Part shown: positions 15,580 through 26,681 of the stretch, in pieces
How the letters are laid out: each line of letters opens with the position of its first letter
Position numbering within the stretch: position 1 is the first letter of the stretch
Assembly (NCBI GenBank): GCA_963782595.1
Contig: CAWAKJ010000002.1
Span: 248,001 to 312,000, forward strand
Source of the DNA: JAMQPK01 sp963782595
GTDB taxonomy: Bacteria; Acidobacteriota; Vicinamibacteria; Vicinamibacterales; JAMQPK01
Direction of reading: 5' to 3'
Length of the DNA: 64,000 nucleotides
The notes under the pieces: model-generated
Told to the model about the DNA's origin: nothing
The model's database searches: none
Seen by the model: only the letters and a program-made list of their open reading frames with translations
Position numbers and translations under genes: made by a program

Positions 15580-16788
15580 ATGCAGAAGTCGACGTGGCGA
15601 TTCGTTGGTCCCACTGTTGTCCTGCTGGCGGCGTGGGCTTCCGCTCGCGCGCAAGTACAACCGTGCTTCGGTGGATTTGAGATCTCGCAGGCCTGTATCA
15701 CGGAGCGTGCACTGGATCAGAAAGTGGCGGCCTATCGGCGCAAGATCACCGAAGCGATGACACGGTTGGGCGCAAGCTACAAGATCAGCCTTCGGGTCGT
15801 GAATCATCCGGTAGAGGCAGGCTACAACGCGAAGCGAGTCGGTGATGTCTTTACGGACGTCGTGCGCGACGAGGAAATGCGGAACCAGGCATTCATCATT
15901 AGCGTGACGGCTAACTTTCTCGAAAAACAGCCCGAAATATTGTTCGAGGCATCGTCGCTTCATGAAGTGTGTCATGTCATGAACGACGACCTGACGGGAT
16001 ACCACCGGAACGGGGCAAACACAGAGGCCGCCGAAGAATATTGCGTTCTTCAGGCGGTCGGGGAGTCACGTTACCAAGAGTATTTGCGGGCCTATGCCAC
16101 ATACCAGCGCTGGGACACCCTGATGTATGAGAGCGTTCTCCAGAGAGTGAAACAGGTTGCGCTCGTTCCAGCCCCGGCCGAGATTGACGAGGCGGACAGA
16201 GTCGCTGCGGAATATTTCAGGACACATGCCGACGGAAAGGAACATCTCCTCGTCTATAACGGTGACTTGCACGATGTCACTTTCTACTCCACGAAGGCCG
16301 GAGTCTGGCACGATTCAGAAAAACTGAAGGCGGTGATCGGCGCCGGCAAACCGATGATCTTTTTTCACAACCACCCGGCAGAGGGCAGGGCCGCGATGTT
16401 TCCCAGCTATCGCGACTTTGGAGTCGCCGGGCTCTTTTCGTTCATGGTGTACCGAGAAAATCCTGGCCTCGCACTTGAATTCAGAGTCGTGCAACTCGGC
16501 GACGAATATACACACGTAAGTTATGGGTTCAAGGGGACAGCGCTCGAGGACATCAAGAAGCTTGCCCAGGACTACCGAAATGCGACGGCTCGTGAGGCGG
16601 ATGTTACGCACATTGAAATGAAGCTGAGCCGCCTCAATGACCATCTGGCGCAAGACAGTTTCAACGACTATCTGCAGTATGCGTGCCCAGTGGATCTTGC
16701 TCGAGACGACGCGGAAAAATGCCGGACGCATCCGCAGTACTTCATCTGGCCAAGCGACAGGTTTTTCATTCGCTATCGTCCGCGCTAA
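15580..16788 (+). CDS. Secreted protein with HExxH and JAMM metalloprotease motifs
   Basis: A 402-residue protein with a signal peptide (residues 1-24, ending SARAQ). Two metal-site motifs are visible. In the first half, HEVCH at 128-132 is a zinc-protease HExxH, with acidic residues 149-153 (EAAEE) about 20 residues later as possible third ligands. In the second half, HNHP at 263-266 followed by S276 and D279 matches the JAMM/MPN+ pattern H-x-H-P-x9-S-x-x-D of RadC- and JAB-like peptidases. I do not recognise the family as a whole. Six cysteines occur, including C29/C39 near the N-terminus and C369/C381 near the C-terminus, so disulfides are possible. It could be a peptidase, an amidase or an inactive derivative. 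A -10-like TACAAT lies 10 bases before the ATG. Confidence 0.6.
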   Translation: MQKSTWRFVGPTVVLLAAWASARAQVQPCFGGFEISQACITERALDQKVAAYRRKITEAMTRLGASYKISLRVVNHPVEAGYNAKRVGDVFTDVVRDEEMRNQAFIISVTANFLEKQPEILFEASSLHEVCHVMNDDLTGYHRNGANTEAAEEYCVLQAVGESRYQEYLRAYATYQRWDTLMYESVLQRVKQVALVPAPAEIDEADRVAAEYFRTHADGKEHLLVYNGDLHDVTFYSTKAGVWHDSEKLKAVIGAGKPMIFFHNHPAEGRAAMFPSYRDFGVAGLFSFMVYRENPGLALEFRVVQLGDEYTHVSYGFKGTALEDIKKLAQDYRNATAREADVTHIEMKLSRLNDHLAQDSFNDYLQYACPVDLARDDAEKCRTHPQYFIWPSDRFFIRYRPR

Positions 16789-16796
16789 TCCGCGCG

Positions 16797-16979
16797 TCAA
16801 TCATCAAACCGGCGTACCGACACTGAGCACTCCTCGTCACTCTCAATCTCGACGAAGACTTCCATCGGCTGGCAGCAGACTGCGCAGTCTTCGACGTACT
16901 TCTGCGTCGATCCGCCGCTCTGATCTATTAAGAGCTCGAGCGGCTCGCCACAATAAGGACACTCGACAGATATCTCCAT
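16797..16979 (-). CDS. CPXCG motif-containing cysteine-rich protein
   Basis: A 60-residue protein: MEISVECPYCGEPLELLID, then VEDCAVCCQPMEV and an acidic tail ending SVRRFDD. The two Cys pairs (C-P-Y-C and C-A-V-C) form a small zinc-ribbon as in the CPXCG family, which is widespread in Proteobacteria and Acidobacteriota but has no known function. The start at 16979 gives the family's standard N-terminus; ATGs 12 and 18 bases further upstream... are in frame only as MMLDLR and add residues not typical of the family. It converges with the secreted gene on the other strand, 8 bases between stops. Confidence 0.85.
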   Translation of the reverse strand: MEISVECPYCGEPLELLIDQSGGSTQKYVEDCAVCCQPMEVFVEIESDEECSVSVRRFDD

Positions 16980-17061
16980 CCTGAGATCCAACATCATGCC
17001 CCGACGCGCGACAACCTGCTACAAAAAGTTCCAGGTGCTCTGACGTAAAATCGTTGGGATC

Positions 17062-18382
17062 GTGCACACGAGAAACTGGCTCTCTTGTCGTCGAATCGTG
17101 GTCGTTGTGGGTGCGGCCCTGCTTATCGCCGCTGGCACCGTCAAGGCGCAGCTTGGCCGCGGCGCGGAGCACGAAGCCATCGGGTACTCAAAAACCGCCC
17201 CGACCGACTCGATTGCACGCCTCCAGAAGCGAATCGACAGCGGGGCCGTGACGCTGAAGTTCGATCCCACCTGGGGATATCTGCCCGCGGTCCTCGAGGC
17301 ACTGAACGTTCCCGTGTCGTCTCAGGGACTCGTCTTTTCCAAAACCAGCCTGCAAGTAGACCGCATCGGGCCCTGGGCGCCGCGTGCCCTGTACTTCAAC
17401 GATGACGTCTACCTGGGATGGGTGCAGGGTGGACCGATCATGGAGGTGGCGTCGATCGATCCGACGCTTGGGACAGTGTTCTACAGCCTTCCGCAGAATC
17501 CGGACGCCCGGCCTCGATTCGTTCGCGAGGGCAGCACGTGTCTCATCTGCCACGACTCGGCTTCGTCGACGGGCGGCGTCCCTGGTCTCATCGTGCGGTC
17601 CGTCATACCCGACCGGCACGGATACGCGCTGGCAAGCCTGCACGATGGGTCGACGACCGACGGAACGCCGATCGACGCGCGCTGGGGCGGATGGTATGCC
17701 ACTGGCACCGGCGCGGCTCCTCACATGGGCAATGTGATGGCGCCCGCGTTGAGCCACGAAGTGGGCAACGTGCGGCAGTACGTCGCCGGCGCACCGTTGA
17801 AGCCGGTGGGCAGCGTCGCGCGCCTGGACGATCATTTCGATACCACTGCGTACCTGAGCCGCCACAGCGACATGGTGGGGCTCATGATACTGAGCCATCA
17901 GGCCCGCGTGCACAACCTCATCACGATCGCCGGTTACGAGGCGCGGATTGCCCTGCACGAGGAAAGTGCCGGAACCGGCGGCGAGCGGTCCACGCTGCGC
18001 GACAACACGTTGCGTCGCGTCAAGGCATCTGCGGAACCCCTCGTACGCGCGATGCTCTTTGATGATGAAGTGGCACTGGCCGGGCAGATTCGCGGCACCT
18101 CGTCGTTTGTCTCCGACTTTGAATCTCGGGGCCCGCGAGATACGCGCGGACGCACGCTGCGCGACCTGGATCTGCGGCAGCGGCTGTTCACCTTATCCGC
18201 TCAGCTACCTGATCTATTCCGAATCGTTCAACGCGCTCCCGGAGATCGTGAAGTCGTACGTGTATCACCGCTTCCACGAGGTGTTGAGCGGCGTCGACAG
18301 CTCGATCGGACACATCTCCGAGCCGCAACGGAAGGCGATTCTGCAGATTCTCGAAGAGACGAAGCCCGACTTCGGTCTTTGA
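17062..18382 (+). pseudogene. Exported c-type cytochrome-like protein, interrupted by a +1 frameshift
   Basis: The GTG start at 17062 is followed by a signal peptide (IVVVVGAALLIAAGTVKAQ). The haem-binding motif is CLICH in GSTCLICHDSASSTGG. The frame holds until about 18190, where DLDLRQRLFT is followed by unrelated residues. Removing one T from ACCTTATCCG near 18191-18194 restores YPLSYLIYSESFNALPEIVK, then SYVYHRFHEVLSGVDSSIGH, ending at the TGA at 18380-18382. The restored protein would be about 440 residues, a periplasmic haem protein family of unknown role. The shift is either real inactivation or a sequencing error in a T-run. TAAAAT lies 10 bases before the start. Confidence 0.75.
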
Positions 18383-18389
18383 TCGTCCG

Positions 18390-22097
<3,708 letters not shown>

Positions 22098-22111
22098 AGG
22101 TAATGTTCTTC

Positions 22112-23056
22112 TTACCTCGCGGCTTTCTCGCCGCTGGCAATCAGCACCGTAAATGGATCGCCCGGTTGCCTCGTTCCCACACGGACGTGCACCTGGCCAA
22201 GGCCGGCGCCGGTGAGAAACTGTTCGACCTCCGTGTCGGTGAAGCCGAGCCAGCGATCGCCGACGCGGTCGCGGACCCATTCTTGATCGTGCTGGCGGAG
22301 ATCGAGGACGAGCACCCGGCCTCCCGGCCGGACCACGCGCGCGGCTTCGGCGACGGCGCGCGCAGGGCTGGCCGCGTGATGCAGCGCCTGCGACAGCAGC
22401 GCCACATCAACCGACGCTGTGTCGAGCGGCACTTTTTCCATATCGCCGCGCTTCCATGTGATGTTCCTGACGCCGCGGCGGGCCGCGAGCGCCTTGGCGC
22501 GCTTCAGCACGTCGGTCGAGCGATCGATACCGACCACGCGTCGGGCCCACAGCGCCGTCTCCACAGACAAGTATCCTTCGCCGCAGGCGATATCGGCGAC
22601 ATCCAGGGGCGGCAGCAGCAGGCCCAGCGCGCGCGACCAGGCGGCCCAGCTGCGGCCTGGCACAAACTGCGCGCGATCGGTGCCGTGGACCTCGAAATTC
22701 TCTTTCCGCAGGCGCATGACTTCGTGCAGGCGGGCCTCGTCGCCGCGAACCGCCGCGGTGTGCGACGCGTCGGCGAACTGGGCCTGCAGCGCCGGCCAGA
22801 GGCCGCCGAATCCGCCGTCGACGAGGGCCGCGGAGAGGTGATAAAAGGAAAAGCCGCCTCCGCGTTCTTCGACGACGAGGCCGGCTTCTTTCAGAAGGCG
22901 CAAATGCCGCGACACGCCCGACTGCGCGATGCCGAGCACCGCGGTGAGCTCGGTCACGTTCAGGCGTCCATGCTTGCCGCCCAGGACGCGGAGCAGGCGC
23001 AACCGGACGGCGTCTCCCAGGAGGCGATAGAGCTCACTGGCCTGCTTCACATACAC
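22112..23056 (-). CDS. ArsR-type regulator fused to a SAM methyltransferase-like domain (SahR-like)
   Basis: A 314-residue two-domain protein. Residues 1-100 are an ArsR/SmtB winged helix (LYRLLGDAVRLRLLRVL, then LTAVLGIAQSGVSRHLRLLK and EAGLVVEERGGGF). No ArsR metal-binding cysteines are visible. Residues 140-314 are a class I methyltransferase fold (VADIACGEGYLSVETAL, then VVRPGGRVLVLDLRQHD). This layout, next to metH, matches SahR, the S-adenosylhomocysteine-sensing regulator of methionine-cycle genes in Proteobacteria, so the fold probably senses the ligand rather than catalysing. The GTG start at 23056 directly follows a perfect palindrome. An alternative GTG lies six bases downstream. 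Confidence 0.85.
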   Translation of the reverse strand: MYVKQASELYRLLGDAVRLRLLRVLGGKHGRLNVTELTAVLGIAQSGVSRHLRLLKEAGLVVEERGGGFSFYHLSAALVDGGFGGLWPALQAQFADASHTAAVRGDEARLHEVMRLRKENFEVHGTDRAQFVPGRSWAAWSRALGLLLPPLDVADIACGEGYLSVETALWARRVVGIDRSTDVLKRAKALAARRGVRNITWKRGDMEKVPLDTASVDVALLSQALHHAASPARAVAEAARVVRPGGRVLVLDLRQHDQEWVRDRVGDRWLGFTDTEVEQFLTGAGLGQVHVRVGTRQPGDPFTVLIASGEKAAR

Positions 23057-23058
23057 GA

Positions 23059-23080
23059 ATATACATGTGTGGATGTATAT
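23059..23080 (-). promoter_or_regulatory. Palindromic operator before the SahR-like regulator and metH
   Basis: ATATACAT (23059-23066), six bases, ATGTATAT (23073-23080): a perfect 8-6-8 inverted repeat, AT-rich in a GC-rich genome, ending 2 bases before the regulator's start codon. ArsR-family dimers bind 12-2-12-like palindromes of this sort. Repression or activation of the regulator-metH operon from here is inferred. Confidence 0.7.
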
Positions 23081-23090
23081 ATGGCAAGTG

Positions 23091-23139
23091 GGTGGTTGGT
23101 GGTTGGCGGTTAGTGGTTTGTGGTTCGGGTTCGTGGGGT
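23091..23139. repeat. GGTGGTT heptamer array, left flank of the four-helix-bundle gene
   Basis: Seven-base units from 23091: GGTGGTT, GGTGGTT, GGCGGTT, AGTGGTT, TGTGGTT, CGGGTTC, GTGGGGT. The reverse complement (AACCACC) forms the array at 23662-23703 and another at 44973-45000. Confidence 0.85.
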
Positions 23140-23146
23140 TCCTGGG

Positions 23147-23533
23147 CTAGCTCTCGTCGTTCGAGGGGTCGACCGGTTGCAAAGATTCGAGCAGTCCGTT
23201 GAGCATTCGCCCGATACGATCGACCCGTTCGGCGACTCGCCGTTGCGCCTCCTTCGTGCAGAATCCCAGTCGCATCGCCAGTTCGAGTTGCACATCGACT
23301 TCGCCCTGGGAACCGAGTGCGATGTCGAGATGATTCAAAAAGGCCCTCCGCCGCTTGCGGCGCGCTCCTTCGCCGATGTTCGAAGGGATCGACACGGACG
23401 CCCGCCGGATTTGCGATGTCAGCCCGTATCGCTCCTCAGTTGGGAACCGTTTTGAGAGCACGTAGATTTCTTCGACCAGGACCATGGATTCCTGCCATAC
23501 ATCGAGGTTGCGAAACGAGCTCGTGAGTTTCAT
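23147..23533 (-). CDS. Four-helix bundle protein (S23/IVS-type)
   Basis: A 128-residue protein of the TIGR02436-type family: FRNLDVWQESMVLVEEIYVL, then LTSQIRRASVSIPSNIGEGA, RRKRRRAFLNHLDIALGSQG and a final helix. R-R-A-x-x-S-I-x-x-N-I-A/G-E-G is the family signature. Relatives are encoded in 23S rRNA intervening sequences or as the Avd accessory of diversity-generating retroelements, but most are stand-alone genes of unknown role that form pentameric helical bundles. ATG 23533 is preferred to the upstream GTG at 23545. The gene sits alone between two inverted arrays of one heptamer, which suggests a small mobile cassette. Confidence 0.88.
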   Translation of the reverse strand: MKLTSSFRNLDVWQESMVLVEEIYVLSKRFPTEERYGLTSQIRRASVSIPSNIGEGARRKRRRAFLNHLDIALGSQGEVDVQLELAMRLGFCTKEAQRRVAERVDRIGRMLNGLLESLQPVDPSNDES

Positions 23534-23583
23534 GGGCAACGGCACATCACGTCTCGTGCCACGCTGAGTTCACGAAACTGGGG

Positions 23584-23656
23584 CTGAATTCCGTAGCAGT
23601 TCGTCCAACGTACGCAGAATCTGCAAACTGGAATTCAGCGAGTACGCAGATTCTGC
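23584..23656. repeat. Nested inverted repeats upstream of the four-helix-bundle gene
   Basis: CTGAATTCC (23584-23592) pairs with GGAATTCAG (23630-23638). TACGCAGAATCTGC near 23611-23624 and TACGCAGATTCTGC near 23643-23656 are near-identical direct copies whose inner 11 bases are exact reverse complements of each other. No gene is present in 23546-23715. Confidence 0.55.
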
Positions 23657-23661
23657 GACCC

Positions 23662-23703
23662 AACCACGAACCACCAACCACGAACCACCATCCACCAACC
23701 AGC
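23662..23703. repeat. AACCACC heptamer array, right flank of the four-helix-bundle gene
   Basis: Six units: AACCACG, AACCACC, AACCACG, AACCACC, ATCCACC, AACCAGC. This is the inverse of the array at 23091-23139. It ends at the -10 box of the nickel/cobalt transporter gene and so occupies its -35 position. Confidence 0.85.
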
Positions 23704-23709
23704 TATAAT
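23704..23709 (+). promoter_or_regulatory. Consensus -10 box TATAAT giving a leaderless transporter mRNA
   Basis: TATAAT, then six C residues, then the GTG start at 23716. Transcription starting about 7 bases past the box would begin at the G of the start codon. No ribosome binding site exists. The region where a -35 box would lie is AACCACC repeat. Confidence 0.6.
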
Positions 23710-23715
23710 CCCCCC

Positions 23716-24408
23716 GTGCTCACAGGCTCCGTCCTCGCTCTCGGCTTCCTCCATGGTCTTGGCGCGGATCACCTGATGGCGATTGCCGCGCTGTCGCTGG
23801 CCACGCCCCTCGGCCCCGCGCGCTACGCTCGCGCGTTCGGCCTCGCCCTGAAATTCGCCGTCGGCCATGCGTTGTTGCTCGCATCAGGCGCCGGCGCGGT
23901 GCTGTTCTTTGGCTGGCAGATTCCGGTGCGGTTCGAACAGGGCGGCGAGTTCATCGGCGGCTGCCTGCTGATCGTGCTCGGGCTCATCGTCGGCACGCTC
24001 ACGTGGCGCGGGCGGCTCTATGTCCACTCACACCCGCACGAAGGACGCGGCGACGGTGTCCACAGCCACTGGCATCTGCATGTTGGCCGTCAGCATTCGC
24101 ACCGGCCGGCGATTCACACGGTGCTGCCGGGTCTTCTCGGCGCGGTGTTCGCGATAAGCGGGCTGCGCGCGCTCATCCTGTCGCTTCCGCTCTGGCACGC
24201 CCCCGCGGGCCCGCATCATTTCTGGTCGCTGCTGTTCCTGGTCAGCATTTTCGCGCTGGGGATTCTGATGTCGATGTCGCTCTTCGGCATCGTGCTGGCG
24301 CATACGCTGGCGGCGCGGCGCATGACCGGCCGCGTGGCCGGGTTCTCGGCCGCGGCCACGGCCATCGGCTCGCTTGCGCTCGGGATTTACTGGATTACAG
24401 GGCTCTGA
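23716..24408 (+). CDS. Nickel/cobalt transporter-like membrane protein
   Basis: A 230-residue protein with about six membrane segments. The first helix contains HGLGADH, the H-x4-D-H metal-selectivity signature of NiCoT/RcnA-type transporters. A cytoplasmic or periplasmic loop (about residues 99-135) is His-rich: VHSHPHEGRGDGVHSHWHLH, followed by RQHSHRPAIH, as in RcnA-type exporters. Direction of transport cannot be decided. The protein is shorter than classical NiCoT proteins (about 330) and closer to RcnA/NicO. GTG start with no leader. It converges with, and overlaps by 14 bases, the MFS gene on the other strand. Confidence 0.72.
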   Translation: MLTGSVLALGFLHGLGADHLMAIAALSLATPLGPARYARAFGLALKFAVGHALLLASGAGAVLFFGWQIPVRFEQGGEFIGGCLLIVLGLIVGTLTWRGRLYVHSHPHEGRGDGVHSHWHLHVGRQHSHRPAIHTVLPGLLGAVFAISGLRALILSLPLWHAPAGPHHFWSLLFLVSIFALGILMSMSLFGIVLAHTLAARRMTGRVAGFSAAATAIGSLALGIYWITGL

Positions 24409-25738
24409 TTTCCTTCGTCTTCAAGAGGAAGTACACGCTGACGGCAACTAACCCGATGCCGTTGATCGCGATCACTGTCGGCGCCGAGCTGACGCTCGCG
24501 ATGTAGCCGCTCACCAGACTGCCGACAGGCATGCCGCCGCGGAACGCCACCAGATAGATGCTCATCACTCGCCCGCGCATCTCGTTGGGCGCAATCAGCT
24601 GCACGAGCGACGTGATGCACGACATCACGATCATGAGCGTGAGCCCGCTGACGAAGAGCAGGCCATAGGTCAGGAATAGCAATCGGCTCGACGCGAGCAG
24701 AATGATGATGACGCCGAAGCAGATCTGCATCAGCAGCGTCGTCACACCCATGTGCCGGAACCGTCCAAGCCAGGCGACCACCATCGAGCCGGCGACTGCG
24801 CCCGCGCCCGAAAACGCGAGCAGCGCACTGTACCCCTCGACGCCCGATCCGAACACATCGCGGGCGAACACCGGGAGCAGCGTCAGCATCGGAATGCCGA
24901 AGAACGTCGTCGCCGCGCCGAGCAGCATGAGGGCCCTGATGCTGCGCTGTTTTCGCACGTACTCGAGACCCTGTTTCAGCTCGCCCAGCATGTTGTCGGT
25001 GCGCACAGCCGGCATGTGCTTGATGTGCAGCGACATCAACGACAGGATGACCGCCAGGAACGACAGGGCGTTGAGGCCGAAGCAGATCGCGAGCGCCGTC
25101 ATATCGGCCACGCCCCAGCGCTTCAGCGCCGCCAGCGTGGCACCGGCGAGCAGCGGGCCGAGCATGCGCGCCACGTTGAACTGGATGGAGTTCAGCGCGA
25201 TGGCGTTGGTCAGATCCTGCTTCCCGACGAGCGATGGAATCAGTGACTGATAGGCGGGGCCGCCGAACGCCTGCGCGGTGCCGGTGATAAACGAAAGCAC
25301 CAGGATGTGCCACACCTGAACGCCGCCGAAATACACCAGCGCGGACAGAGCCGCCGCGGTGGACAACTGGATCCATTGCGACGCCATTAACGTCAGCCGT
25401 CGATCGTGGCGGTCGGCCACGACCCCGCCGATCAGCGTGAAGAGCATGATCGGCAATTGCTGCAGAAACGCGTCGAGGCCGAGGTAGAAGGCCGATGCCG
25501 TCAGCGAGAGCACCAGCCAGTTCTCGGCCAGGCTCTGCATCCAGGTGCCGATGCTCGAGAAGCAGGCGCCGAACCAGAGGACGCGGAAATCGCGATGGTG
25601 CAGGGCGGCGGCGATGCGCCTGAGTCCCTTGAGTGGAGTCGGGGCTTCGATTTCGGGGAGCGGTTGCGCCTGAGCCAACGTTGTTCCGGAGGGCGTATCG
25701 GTACTTGAATTCCCGCGATGTTCCCAGAATTTGAACAC
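24395..25738 (-). CDS. MFS exporter (MFS_3, enterobactin-exporter type)
   Basis: A 447-residue major facilitator with 12 predicted membrane helices. The first helix region is HHRDFRVLWFGACFSSIGTW MQSLAENWLV, the standard opening of the MFS_3/EntS-like family. The loop between helices 2 and 3 has GGVVADRHDRRLTL, the conserved MFS G-x3-D-R-x-x-R-R motif. APNEMRGRVMSIY is the equivalent signature in the second half. Such proteins usually export siderophores or drugs; the substrate here is unknown. It begins with GTG just downstream of an AGGAGACTAGGAG repeat shared with 201-270. Confidence 0.85.
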   Translation of the reverse strand: MFKFWEHRGNSSTDTPSGTTLAQAQPLPEIEAPTPLKGLRRIAAALHHRDFRVLWFGACFSSIGTWMQSLAENWLVLSLTASAFYLGLDAFLQQLPIMLFTLIGGVVADRHDRRLTLMASQWIQLSTAAALSALVYFGGVQVWHILVLSFITGTAQAFGGPAYQSLIPSLVGKQDLTNAIALNSIQFNVARMLGPLLAGATLAALKRWGVADMTALAICFGLNALSFLAVILSLMSLHIKHMPAVRTDNMLGELKQGLEYVRKQRSIRALMLLGAATTFFGIPMLTLLPVFARDVFGSGVEGYSALLAFSGAGAVAGSMVVAWLGRFRHMGVTTLLMQICFGVIIILLASSRLLFLTYGLLFVSGLTLMIVMSCITSLVQLIAPNEMRGRVMSIYLVAFRGGMPVGSLVSGYIASVSSAPTVIAINGIGLVAVSVYFLLKTKEIRAL

Positions 25739-25818
25739 GAGAAGAGGAGACTAGGAGCTTTGGAAAGTGGGCAGTATGATGGCGCCGATGAGGCACCCTT
25801 GAGGTGCGGGAGTGAACC

Positions 25819-26679
25819 ATGTGCGATCAGGATCAATTTGAAAAGGATCGGCAGGAGTACGAGGCGCGCGGATTGGTGACGCGGCGCGAGTTCGGCGCCT
25901 TGCTGGGAGCGGGCATGGCGATGCTGCTGCCGCAGGTGGTGAACGCGGTTGCCGTCACCGAATCAGATGTCACCGTGAAGACGCCGGATGGATCCGCCGA
26001 CTGTTACTACGTGCATCCTGCGAGCGGCACCGCGCCGGGCGTGCTCGTGTGGCCCGACATCTTCGGCATGCGGCCGGCATTTCGCCAGATGGGCAAGCGG
26101 CTCGCGGAATCGGGCTATGCGGTGCTTGTGGTGAACCCGTTCTATCGGGTCAAGAAGGCGCCGACTGCGGAGGCCGGCGCGAAAACTCCGATCGCCGACG
26201 TGCGGCCGCTCGCGCAGGGGCTGAACGAGACGACGCACATGACCGACGCGAGGGCGTTCATCGGATGGCTCGATAGTCAGCCCGGCGTCGCAAAGAATCG
26301 GAAGATCGGCACGCAGGGGTATTGCATGGGTGGCCCTATTGCGTTCCGCACGGCGGCTGCTGTGCCCGATCGCGTCGGCGCGGTTGCGTCGTTCCATGGC
26401 GGTGGTCTTGTGACCGACACGCCGAGCAGCCCGCTCCTTCAAGCATCGAAGACCAAGGCGCAGTTCCTCGTCGCGATCGCGGAGAACGACGACAAGCGCG
26501 CGCCCGACGAAAAGAACGTCCTGCGCGACACGTTCGCGAAGGTCAAATTGGCGGCGGAAATCGAAGTGTATCCCGCGGCTCACGGCTGGTGCCCGCCCGA
26601 CTCGCAGGTCTACAGCGAGCCGCAGGCCGAGAAGGCCTGGAGCCGCCTGCTTGCGCTTTACAGCAAGGCTTTGGCCTAG
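25819..26679 (+). CDS. Dienelactone hydrolase family protein, probably Tat-exported
   Basis: A 286-residue alpha/beta hydrolase. The Cys nucleophile is in GTQGYCMGG, the acid in AENDDKRAP and the histidine in PAAHGWCPPD, giving the C-D-H triad typical of dienelactone hydrolases. The N-terminal VTRREFGALLGAGMAMLLPQ has an R-R-x-F twin-arginine pattern and a hydrophobic stretch, so Tat export is likely, although the stretch starts about 20 residues in. GGGAG lies 6 bases before the ATG. The substrate is unknown; family members act on dienelactone or other small esters and lactones. It converges with the cystathionine beta-synthase gene, 2 bases between stops. Confidence 0.87.
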   Translation: MCDQDQFEKDRQEYEARGLVTRREFGALLGAGMAMLLPQVVNAVAVTESDVTVKTPDGSADCYYVHPASGTAPGVLVWPDIFGMRPAFRQMGKRLAESGYAVLVVNPFYRVKKAPTAEAGAKTPIADVRPLAQGLNETTHMTDARAFIGWLDSQPGVAKNRKIGTQGYCMGGPIAFRTAAAVPDRVGAVASFHGGGLVTDTPSSPLLQASKTKAQFLVAIAENDDKRAPDEKNVLRDTFAKVKLAAEIEVYPAAHGWCPPDSQVYSEPQAEKAWSRLLALYSKALA

Positions 26680-26681
26680 GC

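Noticed and set aside
22098..22280. Extra 61 codons in front of metH in the same open frame
   Set aside because: The region lies inside the SahR-like regulator gene, and MSNIRTRLEHLLSQ is the natural MetH N-terminus.
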